A stretch of 64,000 nt of DNA from NCBI GenBank assembly GCA_903871875.1, contig CAIQIR010000010.1, positions 1 through 64,000 of the forward strand, read 5' to 3'. The notes under the pieces are model-generated. The model was given only the letters and a program-made list of their open reading frames with translations, searched no databases and had not been told where the DNA came from. The DNA comes from an uncultured Schlesneria sp. (GTDB taxonomy: Bacteria; Planctomycetota; Planctomycetia; Planctomycetales; Planctomycetaceae). This document shows positions 26,016 through 35,983 of this stretch, piece by piece (positions within the stretch are counted from its first letter, which is position 1; each line of letters starts with the position of its first letter). Position numbers and translations under genes: made by a program.

Positions 26016-27716
26016 ATGGAACCGGGCACGGAACTCATGAGCGATCCCAAGACTTTGAAACCCTCTGATATCACTGACTTGGAAGCGACCCTGATCGTGC
26101 CCGCTCCGGTGCCCGTGGAGGAGCAATCTCGAGCTCAGTCGCGCAGCAGCAACACGACGCGAGCCAACGTCGCGATGATCGACGCGCCCCAGCCCCGTTT
26201 GGCCGAGGTGACGGCAAGCCTGTTAAGGCGACGACTACGGGCCGCATCGCTCGTCCTATTGATTGCGGTGGGGTTGCTGTTCGTGCGCGGATTGTTTGTA
26301 CCGATTCCATTCCGCTGGCCGCTGGCGGTGTTGTTGTTCGTACTATTGGGTAGCTACCTCTTCTTGAAGAGTGGTGTCAGTTTATCGCTACAGCAATTGC
26401 GCAGAGTCGAGTTAACATTGTTTGGTCTGATCGGCGTGCAGCTGGTCTGGATGCAAACCGTTTTGATTTCGGACGCGTCCATTGCCGGAGACCCGTTGCA
26501 GGTGGCCGTCCCCATGCAAATGGGCATTCTTTCCTGGTTCGCCATTATCCTGTTGTATGGAATGTTCATTCCCAACACCTGGCAGCGAGCAGCGCTCATG
26601 ATCGTTCCGCCGGCGCTGGCGCCATTGGCGGTGATTGGTGTGCTGTGTTTGCGGAATCCAGTCATTGCGGCCGCTGCGAGTGCCGCGCAAATTAAAGAGG
26701 CGGCAATCCTGTTTCTCGTCGGCTCGGCAGCCTCAATCTACGGCACGCACACCATTAATTCACTGCGGACAGAAGCCTTTAAAGCCAAACAATTCGGCCA
26801 ATACCGGCTGAAACAACTGCTTGGCAAAGGCGGTATGGGCGAAGTCTATCTGGCCGAGCATCAGCTTCTGAAGCGACCGTGCGCGATCAAACTCATCCGG
26901 CCAGGGCAAGGAGCGGATCCCACTGCCATCGCTCGGTTCGAACGAGAAGTTCGCGCGACGGCCAAGCTCAGCCATTGGAACACCGTCAATGTCTACGATT
27001 ATGGTCGAACTGACGATGGCACATTTTATTATGTGATGGAATATCTCCACGGGTTGAGCCTGGCCGATTTGATCAAGACTTACGGTCCCATGCCCCCCGA
27101 ACGCGTCGTCTATTTGTTGCTCCAAATTTGCCGCGCGTTGACGGAAGCTCATCATTCGGGACTGATTCATCGTGATATCAAGCCCGCAAATATATTCGCT
27201 TCCAAGCAAGGCGGCGTGTACGACGTCGCCAAACTTCTCGATTTTGGCTTGGTGAAATATGTGGCGCATCCTTCAGACGAAGAGTCGATGCAACTGACTC
27301 AGGTGGGTAGTTACAGCGGTTCGCCGATGTACATGTCACCGGAACAGGCTACATCCGAAACGGATCCTGACGCGAGAAGCGATATTTATTCGTTGGGGGC
27401 GGTGGCCTATTTTCTGCTGACAGGTCAACCCCCTTTCCAAGGGACGAATCCGATCCGCCTGATGATCGCTCATGCGCGTGACGAGGTTGTTCCCGCTTCG
27501 CAACTGGTGGCCAATGTTCCTCAAGATCTTGAGGACGTGATTCTTCGGTGTCTGGCAAAGAAACCCATCGAGCGTTTCAAAGATGTCTGTGATCTTCAGC
27601 AAGCGTTGGCCAGATGCCGCTGTGCCGATCTCTGGACGGAGCAACGCGCCGCCGATTGGTGGAGTACCATTCAACTGACAAACGGCGTGGCCAATGTTGC
27701 AGGACCGTCCGCGTAG
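26016..27716 (+). CDS. Membrane-anchored serine/threonine protein kinase
   Basis: 566 residues. A hydrophilic N-terminus is followed by about six hydrophobic segments between residues 65 and 245 (for example AASLVLLIAVGLLFV, WPLAVLLFVLLGSYLFL, GILSWFAIILLYGMF). A complete Hanks-type kinase follows: glycine loop LLGKGGMGEVYLAEH near 267, CAIKLIR, catalytic loop HRDIKPANIF (His385, Asp387) and DFGLVK (Asp409), then SPMYMSPEQA and DARSDIYSLG. All catalytic residues are intact. The order, membrane part first and kinase last, is the reverse of the common PknB layout. Substrate unknown. The ATG at 26016 is one of several possible starts (TTG 25989, ATG 26037); the start is uncertain. Confidence 0.9.
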   Translation: MEPGTELMSDPKTLKPSDITDLEATLIVPAPVPVEEQSRAQSRSSNTTRANVAMIDAPQPRLAEVTASLLRRRLRAASLVLLIAVGLLFVRGLFVPIPFRWPLAVLLFVLLGSYLFLKSGVSLSLQQLRRVELTLFGLIGVQLVWMQTVLISDASIAGDPLQVAVPMQMGILSWFAIILLYGMFIPNTWQRAALMIVPPALAPLAVIGVLCLRNPVIAAAASAAQIKEAAILFLVGSAASIYGTHTINSLRTEAFKAKQFGQYRLKQLLGKGGMGEVYLAEHQLLKRPCAIKLIRPGQGADPTAIARFEREVRATAKLSHWNTVNVYDYGRTDDGTFYYVMEYLHGLSLADLIKTYGPMPPERVVYLLLQICRALTEAHHSGLIHRDIKPANIFASKQGGVYDVAKLLDFGLVKYVAHPSDEESMQLTQVGSYSGSPMYMSPEQATSETDPDARSDIYSLGAVAYFLLTGQPPFQGTNPIRLMIAHARDEVVPASQLVANVPQDLEDVILRCLAKKPIERFKDVCDLQQALARCRCADLWTEQRAADWWSTIQLTNGVANVAGPSA

Positions 27717-27750
27717 CTGTGCCGGGCTTGCCTGTGACGGAGCTGGTCAC

Positions 27751-29229
27751 CTACCGGTGTCTCTTGAAATCGATAAACCCGTGCTCGACGTCGGTGTGAA
27801 TCAACTGCACTCGAATCCGGTGTCCGACATCCACGCCTTCATGCCCAGTCACCAGTCTTCCTTCAATGGGCGGATGCAGAATGCGAACCCATGTTCCTTT
27901 GGTCGCTGCACCGGTGACGATCGCATCGAAGACCTCTCCCACTTTTGATTGCAGCAGCAAAGCGGCCGCGGATTTGCGAACGAGCCGTTCAACCTTCTTG
28001 GCGGAATCTTCTCCTTCAGTGCAATGAGCTGCGAGCGACGTCAATTCATCGTCGCCATAAGGCAATGGGGCTTTTTGCAGGACCGCTTTCAGCAACCGCT
28101 GCGTGATCACGTCGGGATATCGGCGGTTCGGAGCGGTCGAGTGCGCATAGTCTCCTACCGCGAGACCGAAGTGACCCGCAACTCGGTCGCCCGCCAGTTG
28201 AGCGACATATTCTCCAGGTCCCAGCAGTTTGATAACGCTCAGCGAAAGGTCCGGAAAGCGAAGTGGATCGGTGGCTTGCGCTGCCACCAGAAAATCTTCC
28301 AACGCGGTTGAGCTGGGCTCGTGCGGCAAACGTGAGCCCCATTCGGCCGCCAGCTCAACGATTCGATCCCAACGTTTGGGCTTACGAACCACGCGCCGTA
28401 GCGAAGGGCTGTTGTGAGCTGCAAGGAAGCGAGCGACGACGCCATTGGCGGCAATCATGAAATCGGCAATCAGATCTTTGGCCCTGTTTCGATTGTCTGT
28501 TTCCAGATCCTCAAGGATTTCTCCGACAAATACCGGGCGGGTTTGAATGGTCTCTAAATCGAGTGCGCCATAGGCATGGCGGACGGCTTTGAGTTTTTGA
28601 GCCACGTCGTCCTGCAGGCGAAGGTTCTCTTCCAGACCGACGACGGTCCCGATTCCCGGTGGCATCGTCCCCTGACCATCGAGCCAACTCGCGACGCTGT
28701 TGTATGCCAGCTTCGCTCGATTGCGCACCGTCGCTTGATAGAGATCAGAGCCTTTCAACTGACCGTCGGCATCAAAAGCCATTTCCACAACGATGGCCAG
28801 TCGGTCTGATTCCGGGTTGAGCGAGGTCAAGTCGGTGGAAAGCTTCTCGGGTAACATGGAAAACGTTTGGGCCACGGTATAGACCGAGGTGGTGTTTTGC
28901 ATCGCATGATCGTCGATCGCGGACTGCTTTTTGACGATGGCGTCAACATTGGCAATGGCAACCAGGATTTGAACAAGTCCGCCAGGCAGTACCTTGGCTA
29001 CGGTCAGTTGGTCGAGATCGCGGGAATCATCATTGTCGATGGAGCACCAATTGAGGTTTCTGAGGTCGCGGGTGGAACCCTCCGTTTGAGTTGCCGGACC
29101 GCGGATTGCGTCGAGTTCTTCAATGACCTGCGTGGGGAAATCCGGAACAAGTCCCTTTTCCAGCATTATTCGATGGGCAATTCGCCGCAGAGTGACACGG
29201 TGTTGTCTGTCGACGGAATTTTCTGGCAT
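27751..29229 (-). CDS. RNB-domain (RNase II/R family) ribonuclease, short form
   Basis: 492 residues, cytoplasmic. The RNB catalytic core covers about residues 60-390, with the metal site SIDNDDSRDLDQL, VEMAFDADGQL, and the late motif AHSTAPNRRYPDVITQRLL. A C-terminal OB/S1-like domain (GTWVRILHPPIEGRLV) follows. Compared with RNase R it lacks the N-terminal cold-shock domains. The fourth acidic residue of the usual D-x5-D-x-D-D signature is Gln here, a variation that should be noted when predicting activity. 3'-to-5' RNA degradation is the expected role. An in-frame TTG lies 18 bases upstream of the chosen ATG. Convergent with the kinase gene. Confidence 0.87.
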   Translation of the reverse strand: MPENSVDRQHRVTLRRIAHRIMLEKGLVPDFPTQVIEELDAIRGPATQTEGSTRDLRNLNWCSIDNDDSRDLDQLTVAKVLPGGLVQILVAIANVDAIVKKQSAIDDHAMQNTTSVYTVAQTFSMLPEKLSTDLTSLNPESDRLAIVVEMAFDADGQLKGSDLYQATVRNRAKLAYNSVASWLDGQGTMPPGIGTVVGLEENLRLQDDVAQKLKAVRHAYGALDLETIQTRPVFVGEILEDLETDNRNRAKDLIADFMIAANGVVARFLAAHNSPSLRRVVRKPKRWDRIVELAAEWGSRLPHEPSSTALEDFLVAAQATDPLRFPDLSLSVIKLLGPGEYVAQLAGDRVAGHFGLAVGDYAHSTAPNRRYPDVITQRLLKAVLQKAPLPYGDDELTSLAAHCTEGEDSAKKVERLVRKSAAALLLQSKVGEVFDAIVTGAATKGTWVRILHPPIEGRLVTGHEGVDVGHRIRVQLIHTDVEHGFIDFKRHR

Positions 29230-29445
29230 CAGGGTTTCCTGGAGCAACTGTTTGAGTTTTGGCGGCGTTGTCGATGCCGATCTTGTTTGGAAACAAGCTC
29301 AAGTACCGCATGACATTCCTACGCCTTCCTAACAACGTCCTACTCAGGCACAGTATAGAGCAATGATCGGCATCGGGCACTGACGAGCAGCTCATCGTCG
29401 ATCGCGGTCAGCCGCGTCGATTGTGTGGTCTCTTGCAGACGCTTG

Positions 29446-31272
29446 TTATTCGTCGCGTAAAAACGGGATCCGAACACGAATTGTGGTTCCCCGTCCAGGA
29501 GTTGACTCGATCTCGAGGTCGCCGCCAACCAGCCGAGCCCGTTCCTGCATGCTGATTAGCCCAATGCTGTCGCCTTTCAATGCACGAAGCTGGCTACCGC
29601 CGACTTCAAAACCGATTCCGTCGTCGTGGATCGACAGAACGATGTCGTTGTTTTTCGCCTGCAATTGAACCGAGACGTAGGCGGGCATTCCATGGCGAAC
29701 GGCGTTGGTCACGGCTTCCTGGGCGATACGAAAGCAGACCAGTTCCACGTCCGAGGGGATTTGGACTCCTCCAAGATCGATATCCAAGTGGTCCTGAAAT
29801 TCCGCGAGTTGGGCCTGATGCTTTAAGAGCCAGTGCAGCGCCGCGACAAGGCCAAGTTCATCGAGTTGCGGAGGTCGCAATCCTCGGGAGAGATTTCGGA
29901 CATCGAGGATCGCCTGGTCCACCATCACGACGTTTTCTTCCAAAGCGGATTGGACGGCGACATCTGCCGACCGCTGCGTACGGCGCAAATTCATTTTGAT
30001 CGCGGTCAAGACTTGGCCGATTTGATCGTGCAATTCGCGAGCAAGATGGCGACGCTCGGTCTCTTGGGTCGTGATGAGTTGCCGAGAGAGCGATTCCAGG
30101 CGTTGACGGCTGGTCTGCAATTCTTCTTCAATTTGTTTGCGTTCGGTGATGTCGATGAACATCGATAAGATGCAGTCTTGTCCATCAAATGTCAGTCGTT
30201 CAATTGACCTCAGAGCGTGGCCGATCGTGCCGTCTTTACGACGAAACGCAAACTCGTCGCTTCTGATTGATCCCTGTTGCTTGATCTTATGAATCAGCTT
30301 TTCTCGATCATCCAGCGTTGGCCAATAGCCGAGATCGACCGCATTCCGACCGATCACGTCTTCTCGGCGGCACCTTCCGATTTCACAGCAAACGTCATTC
30401 AGCTCGAGGAGTTTCCCTTCCTCGATTGTCGTAATACATATTCCGACAGGGCTGGAATTGAAGACCGTCGCCAGACGCTGCTCAGTTGCCTTCAACCGCT
30501 CTTCTGCCTGTTTGCGTTCGCTGATGTCACGGACGAACGCAAAATTGATTTCCTGGCCGCCGATGTGAACATAGTTCGCGTTGACTTCGATAGGAAACAC
30601 GCGGCCATCCTTGGTGCGGTGTCGGGATTCGAGTGTGATGGTGCCAGACCGTTTCAGCTCTTCGAAGTGTTGTTCCCACAAGCCCGGGCGGTAATGTGGT
30701 TCCACATCCAGATCAAACACCGTCAGGCCCAGCATTTCCTCTTGGGAATATCCGCGATCGAAACAGGCCGCGATATTCGCATAAAGGATCCGTCCCTCAC
30801 GGTTAACCCAGAAAATACTGTCGCCCGCGTGGTCGACGCTCAATCGCATCATTTGCAGTGATTGCTCAACGCGTTTGCGTTCAGTCATATCGCGAAAAAT
30901 GCCTTGAATGACTTTTTGGGAGCCAATTGTCGTGACCGACGGAGCAATCGATACCGGGACTCGCTGACCGTCTTTTCGAAGGACCTCCGCTTCAATCGGG
31001 GTTCGCACATCTGACGTCGTATGCTGACGGAATAATTCTCGGTATCGTTGGGTTTCGTCAGGAGGGTGCAGGAAACTTTGGGGCTGTCCGACGATCTCGT
31101 CGCGTTCGCGTCCGAGCAGTGTTTGAGCGGCAAGATTGCAGTCGATCAGCAGTCCGGTCTCGGCATCCGCCAAGAAAATGGCGTCGTTGGCTCCCTCAAA
31201 TAGAAGCTGAAAGCGAGCTTCGCTCTCGTTTAACGCGACGTTGGCTTGTTGGTGTTCTTTGTGATCCTGCAT
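29446..31272 (-). CDS. Multi-PAS sensor histidine kinase (NarL/DegS-type HisKA_3)
   Basis: 608 residues, no transmembrane segment, so a soluble sensor. Three PAS domains with PAC ends (DMTERK, DISERK, DITERK) lie at roughly 15-135, 143-260 and 268-385. The dimerisation/phosphoacceptor helix is RRHLARELHDQIGQVL around residue 405, followed by an ATPase domain with EAVTNAVRHG, DDGIGF, GLISMQERARLVGG and STPGRGTTIRV. This class normally phosphorylates a LuxR/NarL-type response regulator, but none lies next to it. The ATG at 31272 follows AGGAAG; an in-frame ATG at 31368 would add 32 residues. Divergent from the PAS chemoreceptor, suggesting but not proving a shared signal. Confidence 0.9.
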   Translation of the reverse strand: MQDHKEHQQANVALNESEARFQLLFEGANDAIFLADAETGLLIDCNLAAQTLLGRERDEIVGQPQSFLHPPDETQRYRELFRQHTTSDVRTPIEAEVLRKDGQRVPVSIAPSVTTIGSQKVIQGIFRDMTERKRVEQSLQMMRLSVDHAGDSIFWVNREGRILYANIAACFDRGYSQEEMLGLTVFDLDVEPHYRPGLWEQHFEELKRSGTITLESRHRTKDGRVFPIEVNANYVHIGGQEINFAFVRDISERKQAEERLKATEQRLATVFNSSPVGICITTIEEGKLLELNDVCCEIGRCRREDVIGRNAVDLGYWPTLDDREKLIHKIKQQGSIRSDEFAFRRKDGTIGHALRSIERLTFDGQDCILSMFIDITERKQIEEELQTSRQRLESLSRQLITTQETERRHLARELHDQIGQVLTAIKMNLRRTQRSADVAVQSALEENVVMVDQAILDVRNLSRGLRPPQLDELGLVAALHWLLKHQAQLAEFQDHLDIDLGGVQIPSDVELVCFRIAQEAVTNAVRHGMPAYVSVQLQAKNNDIVLSIHDDGIGFEVGGSQLRALKGDSIGLISMQERARLVGGDLEIESTPGRGTTIRVRIPFLRDE

Positions 31273-31799
31273 CGGTGCCGACTTCCTGAGGAGGTTTCCG
31301 AAAATTGGCATTTCAGGTGTCGGGACCACGACTGTCCGACGACCGCCGTGCATGCCAGCTTTTTCCACGCTTCGGCTCGTATGTCTTGAACTTCAAAATC
31401 GCGGCGATCTGATCCCGGACTCATCCGTGCAGAGAATAGCGTCTGCAAGTCTTAGGGGCTCACTGGATTCCGCCGAAAACTAAGCAATCCACGTCGCGGA
31501 TGTGGTTTACCACGGTCTTCGGGGGGGGCTAGCGTGAGGAATGCACTGCCAGAGTCAATCTGCGAATTCGCTCTCAGGGAATTCCTGAGGCTCCGATCGA
31601 CGGACCAGGAAAATCCTAAGGAAATTGGTGCGTTATGACACGAGCCAAACCGTCGATACTGAACACAACGGCAGTTCGGTCACCCAAGATTGAACCGTGG
31701 AGTAGAAGCGAGTTTCTTCGAGTCGATCTTCCACCCTCTGTTGCGATGTGTTCTGTCAATCTCTCGCGCATGGTTGCGCCACATTGAAAGTCTTCCACT
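31273..31799. promoter_or_regulatory. Divergent region between the PAS kinase and the chemoreceptor
   Basis: No gene supported. Contains the inverted repeat TCAGG-GAATT-CCTGA (31574-31588) and a G8 run near 31520. Presumably holds promoters for both flanking genes; no known binding motif was identified. Confidence 0.4.
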
Positions 31800-33878
31800 A
31801 TGTCAATCCTATCGCTTCGTCGTTCAACGGCTCTGTCGAACGATCAACAAGGAGCTTCATCCAAGTCCGATATGAAAGCGGATGGCGTTCGTGAGCAGCA
31901 GTTCGATGACTACGCCGGACAAGTGGCGGCGATCAACAAATCGCAAGCGGTGATCGAGTTCAATCTGGACGGTACGATCATCACGGCCAATGACAACTTC
32001 CTGAAGACGCTCGGTTATTCGCTCGACGAAATCAAAGGTAAGCACCATAGCATTTTTGTCGAGCCATCGTACCAGCGAAGTGAGGAGTACCGGCAATTCT
32101 GGAGTAGCCTGAACGAAGGCAAATACCAGGCGGCCGAATACAAGCGAATCGGCAAGGGGCACAAAGAGGTTTGGATTCAAGCCAGCTACAATCCCATCTT
32201 CGATCGCGCAGGCAAGCTGTACAAAGTCGTGAAGTTCGCCACCGATGTCACGGCCATCGTCAACCAACGGATTGTCAACCTGCGGTATGAGGGCATGACC
32301 GACAATTCCCCCATCAATACGATGTTTGCCGACAAAGACTTCGTGATTCGATACATGAATCAGGCCTCGATCGAAACTTTAAAGAAGCTGCAAGCTTACC
32401 TTCCCATACGAGTGGAAGATTTCATTGGCCAGAATATCGACATCTTCCACAAGAACCCCAGCTATCAACGCAAGATCCTGGTCGATCCCAAGAATCTACC
32501 GCGTCAGGCAATCATTGATGTGGGCCCGGAAAAATTAGATCTGCTCGTCAGCCCCATTTACAGCCAAGACAGTATTAATGGAGTGGAACGTCAATATCTG
32601 GGGGCGATGGTTACCTGGTCGATCGTCACGGAAAAACTTCGAGTCCAGACGGTCATGACTCGTTCGAACGCGATGATGGATCAGATGCCCGCAGCGATGT
32701 TCGCCGATAAGGACCTCAACATTCAGTTCATGAATGAGGCCGCGGCATTGACGCTCAAAAAACTTCAACAATTCTTACCGGTTGCGGTCGAGAAGATGGT
32801 CGGGCAGAACATCGATGTCTTCCACAAGAATCCCGCCTATCAGCGTGGGATTCTGAGCGATCCGAAGAATCTGCCGCGCGTGACAAATATCACGGTGGGA
32901 ACCGAAACGCTCGCCCTGAAGATCAGTCCTGTGCATGACGGAGACAAACATCTGGGCTCGATGGTGACGTGGGAAATTGTCACTGAAAAACTGGCACAGG
33001 AAAAACGCGAGAAGGAGATGTCCGCGAATATGAAGTCGGTTCTCGATCGCGTCGCTCAGAGCTCGTCGACGATGGCGGCGGCGGCCGAGGAGTTGTCTGC
33101 GGTCAGCGTTCAGATGACTGGCAACGCCGAAGAAACGTCGATTCAAGCCGGTGTCGTTTCTGCGGCTTCCGAACAAGTCAGCAAGAACACGCAGACAGTG
33201 GCCACGGGAATCGAGGAGATGAGCGCCAGCATCAAAGAGATCGCTAAGAATGCGACCGATGCAGCGAAAGTCGCTACGTCCGCCGTCAAAGTGGCGGAGA
33301 CGACGAATATCACGATTGGCAAGTTGGGTGAGTCGAGTGCGGAAATCGGGAAAGTCATTAAGGTTATCACTTCCATTGCACAGCAGACAAATCTGCTGGC
33401 TTTGAACGCCACGATCGAAGCGGCTCGGGCGGGCGAAGCGGGCAAGGGGTTTGCCGTTGTCGCCAATGAAGTCAAAGAACTGGCCAAGGAAACCGCTAAG
33501 GCAACGGAAGACATCAGCCAGAAGATTGAAGCGATTCAGAGAGACACGCAAGGCGCCGTCTCGGCGATTGCCGAAATTAGTCTCGTCATCAATCAAATCA
33601 ATGATATTTCAAATACCATTGCCAGTGCTGTGGAAGAGCAAACGGCAACGACGAACGAGATCAGCCGCAACGTTGCGGAATCGTCAAGGGGGACCAGTGA
33701 GATTTCCCAGAATATCACTTCGGTCGCTCAAGCCGCCAAGAGTACGACGGCGGGGGCCAATAACAGTAAACAAGCTGCCGAAGAGCTTTCTCGTATGGCT
33801 GCCGATTTGCAGTTGCTTGTCAGCGAATTTCAATCGGCAGATCTATCTGGCAAGTCTGGACGAAAGGTCTCAAACTAA
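31800..33878 (+). CDS. Soluble methyl-accepting chemotaxis protein with three PAS domains
   Basis: 692 residues without any membrane segment, so a cytoplasmic chemoreceptor. Residues about 45-155 are an Aer-like PAS domain ([20 protein letters not shown]). Two further PAS-like modules near 170-280 and 295-400 are close copies of each other: [12 protein letters not shown] / [12 protein letters not shown], then [15 protein letters not shown] / [15 protein letters not shown]. Residues from about 420 form the coiled-coil signalling domain with the hairpin tip around [19 protein letters not shown], which contacts CheA and CheW. Ligand or cofactor unknown. No che genes are in the window. The ATG lacks an obvious ribosome binding site. 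A strong terminator follows the stop. Confidence 0.93.
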   Translation: MSILSLRRSTALSNDQQGASSKSDMKADGVREQQFDDYAGQVAAINKSQAVIEFNLDGTIITANDNFLKTLGYSLDEIKGKHHSIFVEPSYQRSEEYRQFWSSLNEGKYQAAEYKRIGKGHKEVWIQASYNPIFDRAGKLYKVVKFATDVTAIVNQRIVNLRYEGMTDNSPINTMFADKDFVIRYMNQASIETLKKLQAYLPIRVEDFIGQNIDIFHKNPSYQRKILVDPKNLPRQAIIDVGPEKLDLLVSPIYSQDSINGVERQYLGAMVTWSIVTEKLRVQTVMTRSNAMMDQMPAAMFADKDLNIQFMNEAAALTLKKLQQFLPVAVEKMVGQNIDVFHKNPAYQRGILSDPKNLPRVTNITVGTETLALKISPVHDGDKHLGSMVTWEIVTEKLAQEKREKEMSANMKSVLDRVAQSSSTMAAAAEELSAVSVQMTGNAEETSIQAGVVSAASEQVSKNTQTVATGIEEMSASIKEIAKNATDAAKVATSAVKVAETTNITIGKLGESSAEIGKVIKVITSIAQQTNLLALNATIEAARAGEAGKGFAVVANEVKELAKETAKATEDISQKIEAIQRDTQGAVSAIAEISLVINQINDISNTIASAVEEQTATTNEISRNVAESSRGTSEISQNITSVAQAAKSTTAGANNSKQAAEELSRMAADLQLLVSEFQSADLSGKSGRKVSN

Positions 33879-33922
33879 TACCCAGAAGTGTAGTGTCATC
33901 TGTCAGGAAGTCATTGGATGAC

Positions 33923-33990
33923 AGCCCGATTCCATGACGTACCTTGCGACGTGGGGTCGATCGTTGGGGGCGTGGAATCGGGCTCTTTTT
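33923..33990 (+). terminator. Rho-independent terminator after the chemoreceptor
   Basis: Perfect 12-base arms AGCCCGATTCCA (33923-33934) and TGGAATCGGGCT (33973-33984), followed by C and five T. The loop is unusually long (38 bases) and contains a smaller ACGT-based inverted repeat. It lies 44 bases after the chemoreceptor stop and just before the DUF454 gene, separating the two transcripts. Confidence 0.75.
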
Positions 33991-34020
33991 GATCCTGCGA
34001 TAGCGTCAGGAGTGATCGTA

Positions 34021-34635
34021 ATGGCCGAAGTCAAACGTCAGCACGAACCGGGAAATAATCTCAAGACAGATTCCATTCGTGACGCAATCGATGTGTCGCG
34101 TCGATCGGCAGAGTCAATCGGACGTGTGGCAGAGCTGAAACGTGCGCTGTACTTCAGTCTGGGGTTGGTCTGTGTCGGACTTGCGGCATTGGGAGCGTTG
34201 TTACCGCTGCTCCCCACGACTCCCTTTCTGATCCTCGCAAGTAGCTTCTTCGTGAAATCAAGTCCGGCGTGGGAGGCGTGGCTATTACGCACACCGGTTT
34301 GGGGATCGATGCTTCGTGATTGGAACACTCATCACGCCGTGCGACCGCGCACGAAACGACTGGCTTTTCTGGTTATCGTGTTGTCGATCGTTGTCAGCAT
34401 GATCGCAAGCCAATTCTCGTGGCCGCTGACGATGTTGTTGTTCGGTCTGGCAGCGATTGGTCTGATCGTCGTTTGGCGACTTCCCGTCATTTGTATCGAA
34501 GCACCAATGCCACGCGATCTCGCCGCGATCAAAGATCATTCGCTTGCTCGATTCGCCCGACAGCTGTCCTCCGCGAATTCACTCGGACGAAAGGGCGGCC
34601 GGTCATCCAAAACTCTTCCCGCTGGCCTGCGATAA
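34021..34635 (+). CDS. DUF454 (YbaN-like) inner membrane protein
   Basis: 204 residues. The family core is clear: a first membrane helix (YFSLGLVCVGLAALGALL) ending in the DUF454 signature PLLPTTPFLILASSFFVKSSP, then a hydrophilic loop with HHAVRPRTK and two more hydrophobic segments. N- and C-terminal extensions of about 40 residues are hydrophilic. The function of the family is not established. The ATG at 34021, with CAGGAGTG upstream, is preferred; the frame also opens at 33934 but that start lies inside the terminator hairpin. Confidence 0.85.
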   Translation: MAEVKRQHEPGNNLKTDSIRDAIDVSRRSAESIGRVAELKRALYFSLGLVCVGLAALGALLPLLPTTPFLILASSFFVKSSPAWEAWLLRTPVWGSMLRDWNTHHAVRPRTKRLAFLVIVLSIVVSMIASQFSWPLTMLLFGLAAIGLIVVWRLPVICIEAPMPRDLAAIKDHSLARFARQLSSANSLGRKGGRSSKTLPAGLR

Positions 34636-35073
34636 ACCTGGAAGATGCCGATAACAGAAATGTCGACTCGGCTTGTCGTTTCCAAATGCCGGTGTTTGAC
34701 ACCATCGGACTTCGTCGCCTTTTTTCGAATTCCCACTGATCGATGATCGGGATCTGCACTTTGCTCTCTTCTCCCCTCGGGGGCGTCGTCAGACAGATCG
34801 GCATGAACAGAAGTCATCCTCCCGTCCGGTCTGCCTAGAGGCTGCTGCAAGATCACCGGAGTCGGTTCGTGCCGTTCTTCCGACGGCTATTTTTATTCTT
34901 TTGGTGTCACCCACCGATTCGTCTCGCTGAGTCGTCCGCCGCTCGCGATTGCAAGTTGCTACGTGAGAGTCGCAGCGCGTCCGGCCCGGTGACGGAAGCG
35001 TCTTGCGCTGGTCCACTCAACCCGCGGTATCACGAAGCAATTCTTGCCCTCCCCGAAAAATGAAAGGAGTACT
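34636..35073. other. Intergenic region upstream of the LOG-family gene
   Basis: No gene supported over this stretch. Frames in it lack ribosome binding sites and plausible composition. The right end carries GAAAGGAGT, a ribosome binding site serving the tiny frame at 35074. Confidence 0.4.
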
Positions 35074-35127
35074 ATGCTCACTCGGAATGCATTCAGGATG
35101 GATTGGACACTCGGGAATGGTTGTTGA
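35074..35127 (+). CDS. Candidate 17-residue leader peptide
   Basis: ATG at 35074 follows a near-ideal AAAGGAGT ribosome binding site by three bases and encodes MLTRNAFRMDWTLGNGC before a TGA. It ends 49 bases before the start of the LOG-family gene, which has its own AAGGAACG site. Such a frame could be a leader peptide or a remnant; there is no repeated amino acid run that would suggest a classical attenuator. The call depends only on the quality of the ribosome binding site. Confidence 0.3.
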   Translation: MLTRNAFRMDWTLGNGC

Positions 35128-35176
35128 CGGAGATGCGACGTTGGCAACCGCGGAATAGGGACAATAAGGAACGCAA

Positions 35177-35983
35177 ATGGGACAGGAAGCCGAATCCAAT
35201 AACCAATCGATTGAACCTGTACCGGTTGAACCGGCCAAGTCCCGAACCGATTGGGGTAAAGGGGCACCGAAATCGGAAGTTGAGAGATTTCTTCGCGGGC
35301 CGCAGCCCCGCGGTTTTGAGTTGGACCGGGCCACGCGGATTTTTTGGGAACTTCTCAAAGGGTTTCGCGCTTTGCACTTTGTCGGCCCCTGTGTCACGGT
35401 CTTTGGTTCGGCCCGATTCACTGAGGATCAGCCGTATTACCAGCTGGCCCGAAAAGTTGGTTCGTGCATTGCCGCGGCCGGATTCACAGTGATGACTGGC
35501 GGTGGGCCGGGCATTATGGAAGCGGCGAATCGAGGAGCGAAAGACGCCGACGGTTATTCTGTGGGATGCAATATCGAACTGGAACACGAACAACGACCTA
35601 ACCCGTATCTGGATCGCTGGATTACGTTCCGTCATTTCTCGATACGTAAGATGATGCTGGTCAAATACTCCTATGCATTCATCGCGTTGCCTGGCGGCTT
35701 TGGCACGCTTGACGAGATCTTTGAGCTAGCCACTCTGATTCAGACGCATAAAGCCTTGGACATGCCTCTGGTTCTGATGGGCAAGGAATACTGGCAGCCA
35801 CTGCTCGATTTCCTGCGCGATCGTCTGTTGGCCGCGAAAACAATCGACTCGGTTGATATCGACCGTATTCTGGTCATTGATTGTCCGAACGAGGCGGTGG
35901 ACACCATCACTAAAATCGTCATGAGTCGCTTTGGGTTGACCTACGGCCCCCGCTTCAAGCCACGATGGTGGCTGGGAGAGTAG
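35177..35983 (+). CDS. LOG-family (TIGR00730) nucleotide phosphoribohydrolase-like protein
   Basis: 268 residues, Rossmann fold. The diagnostic motifs are both present: TVFGSARF and MTGGGPGIMEAANRGAKDA, then PGGFGTLDEIFELATLIQ, the signature of LOG/lysine-decarboxylase-like proteins. The family cleaves nucleoside 5'-monophosphates such as AMP or cytokinin ribotides to base and ribose 5-phosphate. An N-terminal extension of about 50 residues precedes the core. Plain AAGGAACGCAA before the ATG supports the start. A perfect palindrome CGACAATTGTCG lies at 36001-36012 just after the stop, without a T-tract. Confidence 0.9.
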   Translation: MGQEAESNNQSIEPVPVEPAKSRTDWGKGAPKSEVERFLRGPQPRGFELDRATRIFWELLKGFRALHFVGPCVTVFGSARFTEDQPYYQLARKVGSCIAAAGFTVMTGGGPGIMEAANRGAKDADGYSVGCNIELEHEQRPNPYLDRWITFRHFSIRKMMLVKYSYAFIALPGGFGTLDEIFELATLIQTHKALDMPLVLMGKEYWQPLLDFLRDRLLAAKTIDSVDIDRILVIDCPNEAVDTITKIVMSRFGLTYGPRFKPRWWLGE

